Source: Planctomycetota bacterium
GTDB taxonomy: Bacteria; Planctomycetota; Phycisphaerae; Phycisphaerales; UBA1924
Direction: 5' to 3'
NCBI GenBank assembly: GCA_023412695.1
Contig: JAEYNG010000300.1
Location: forward strand, 1-6,608
Length of the DNA stretch: 6,608 nt
The notes beneath the pieces are model-generated. The model did no database searches. It saw nothing but the letters and a program-made list of their open reading frames with translations, and had not been told where the DNA came from. Below are positions 5,649 through 6,608 of this stretch, piece by piece. Numbering within the stretch: the stretch's first letter is position 1; each line of letters opens with the position of its first letter. Made by a program: the position numbers and the translations under genes.

Positions 5649-6608
5649 TTGGCCGCGAACCCGCACACCATCAGCGAGCAGCAGCCGCTCCCGCTCACGC
5701 TCGCGCCGATCCACGGCCCGCCGATCCCGAACGTCGAGGTCGCGGCGGGGCAGGGCGCGGCCCTCGGCCGGTCGTCGGCGTGCGAGGTCGTGCTGGCCGA
5801 TGAGGCGGTGTCGCGCCGCCACGCCTCGGTGCACCAGGCCAACGGCACGTGGTTCATCACCGACCTCGGCAGCCGCCACGGCACGATGGTCAACTCGGTC
5901 CGCCTCGAGGCCAACGGCATGGCCCCGCTCCGCATGGGGGACCTTGTCGGCATCGGCCCGTGGACGTTCCGCGTGCGTGTCGGCGTGGCCGCGCCGGGCA
6001 CGGGCAACGCCGGCTTCGTCACCACCGTGGATACCGCCGGCCGCCAGCGCGTCGAGCGGGTCGCCGAGCGCGAGCTCGCCGCGATCACCCAGCAGCGTCT
6101 CAACCTGCTGATGGACTGCGCAGCTCGGGTCGCGGGCGCGACCGACAAGGACGACCTCGCGAAGGTCGTGCTGAACGCCGCGGTCGAGGGCACCGGATTC
6201 CCGCGAGCCGCGCTGCTCGAGGAAGTGGGGGGCGAGGGGACCGAGGTGAAGATCCTCGGCGAGGCGGACCGCACACGCGCGCCCGGTGAGGCACGCCCCG
6301 CGGCCGAGTCGTCCTTCAGCCGCTCGCTCATCGCCGCCGCCCGCTCGGGCGAGATGGTCCGCATGACCGCCGACTCGCCCATGAACACCGGCGAGAGCAT
6401 CATGCGGCTGGGCATCCAGACCGCGCTCTGCGCACCAGTCATGATCGGCACGAACGTCGCGGCGTATCTCTATCTCGACTCGCGCGAGGGCGAGGCGGCG
6501 CGACCGGGGCGGATGGTCGTGCAGCAGGACGCCGCCGCGTTCTGCCAGGCCGTTGCAAAGATGTGCGCGATGGCCCTCGGAAACATCAACTCGCGCGAGC
6601 TGGAAGAC
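5649..6608 (+). CDS. FHA-GAF signalling protein, N-terminal 320 residues, cut by window edge
   Basis: The protein starts with an FHA domain (about 17-115), a module that binds phosphothreonine peptides. Its landmarks are GRSS (40-43), SRRH (55-58) and DLGSRHGT (72-79). The usual Asn of the last motif (NGT) is His77 here. A short helical linker (about 130-150) leads into a GAF-type sensor domain (about 151-315), beginning LNLLMDCAARV, with LGIQTALCAPVMI and AYLYLDS as its typical second half, followed by a helix that runs to the window edge. No stop is reached. In related proteins such FHA-GAF pairs precede a PP2C/SpoIIE phosphatase, a nucleotide cyclase or a kinase-type output; which applies here cannot be seen. 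The start is TTG at 5649, chosen for the GGAG before it and because it leaves a compact N-terminus. The protein is probably cytoplasmic, with no signal peptide or membrane helix in the visible part. The ligand of the GAF domain is unknown. Confidence 0.88.
   Translation, partial: MAANPHTISEQQPLPLTLAPIHGPPIPNVEVAAGQGAALGRSSACEVVLADEAVSRRHASVHQANGTWFITDLGSRHGTMVNSVRLEANGMAPLRMGDLVGIGPWTFRVRVGVAAPGTGNAGFVTTVDTAGRQRVERVAERELAAITQQRLNLLMDCAARVAGATDKDDLAKVVLNAAVEGTGFPRAALLEEVGGEGTEVKILGEADRTRAPGEARPAAESSFSRSLIAAARSGEMVRMTADSPMNTGESIMRLGIQTALCAPVMIGTNVAAYLYLDSREGEAARPGRMVVQQDAAAFCQAVAKMCAMALGNINSRELED

Noticed and set aside
5519..6451. A 310-codon antisense frame over the FHA-GAF gene
   Set aside because: The opposite strand encodes clear FHA and GAF domains; this frame has Ser/Arg/Ala-rich composition typical of a shadow.

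Overview
The window is GC-rich, almost fully coding DNA from a Gram-negative-type bacterium. A lipid A kinase (LpxK), a secreted GH31 glucosidase, an FHA-GAF signalling protein, frequent GTG/TTG starts and Shine-Dalgarno sites that are often weak together suggest a Planctomycetota (perhaps Phycisphaerae-like) genome. This placement is an inference from gene content and style, not from a marker gene.

Layout. The left half (1-3165) is read on the minus strand. In transcriptional order it holds a membrane-anchored ankyrin-repeat protein (3165-2209), a 75-base gap, a UDP-sugar 4-epimerase-like SDR enzyme (2133-1105), a small three-helix membrane protein (1096-680) and lpxK (683 to beyond base 1). 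The last three are tightly packed: 8 bases separate the epimerase stop from the preferred GTG of the membrane protein, and an ATGA overlap joins that gene to lpxK. They look like one cell-envelope or surface-glycan operon. The right half is read on the plus strand: a secreted family 31 alpha-glucosidase (3331-5535), a 113-base gap with two small hairpins, and the N-terminal 320 residues of an FHA-GAF protein (5649 to beyond the window end). The 165 bases between 3165 and 3331 form a divergent promoter region.

Functionally, the epimerase would supply an epimerised nucleotide sugar, and LpxK phosphorylates the lipid A disaccharide precursor; the membrane protein between them is of unknown function. 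The glucosidase probably degrades alpha-glucans or oligosaccharides outside the cytoplasm. The FHA-GAF protein looks like a sensor or scaffold whose output domain lies outside the window. The ankyrin protein has no assignable partner.

I see no mobile element, CRISPR array, tRNA, rRNA or clear sign of horizontal transfer. The window reads as ordinary chromosomal housekeeping and envelope content; I did not find a convincing undescribed system. The points most worth a second look are the uncharacterised membrane protein coupled to lpxK, the possibly leaderless epimerase start, and the unseen output domain of the FHA-GAF protein.
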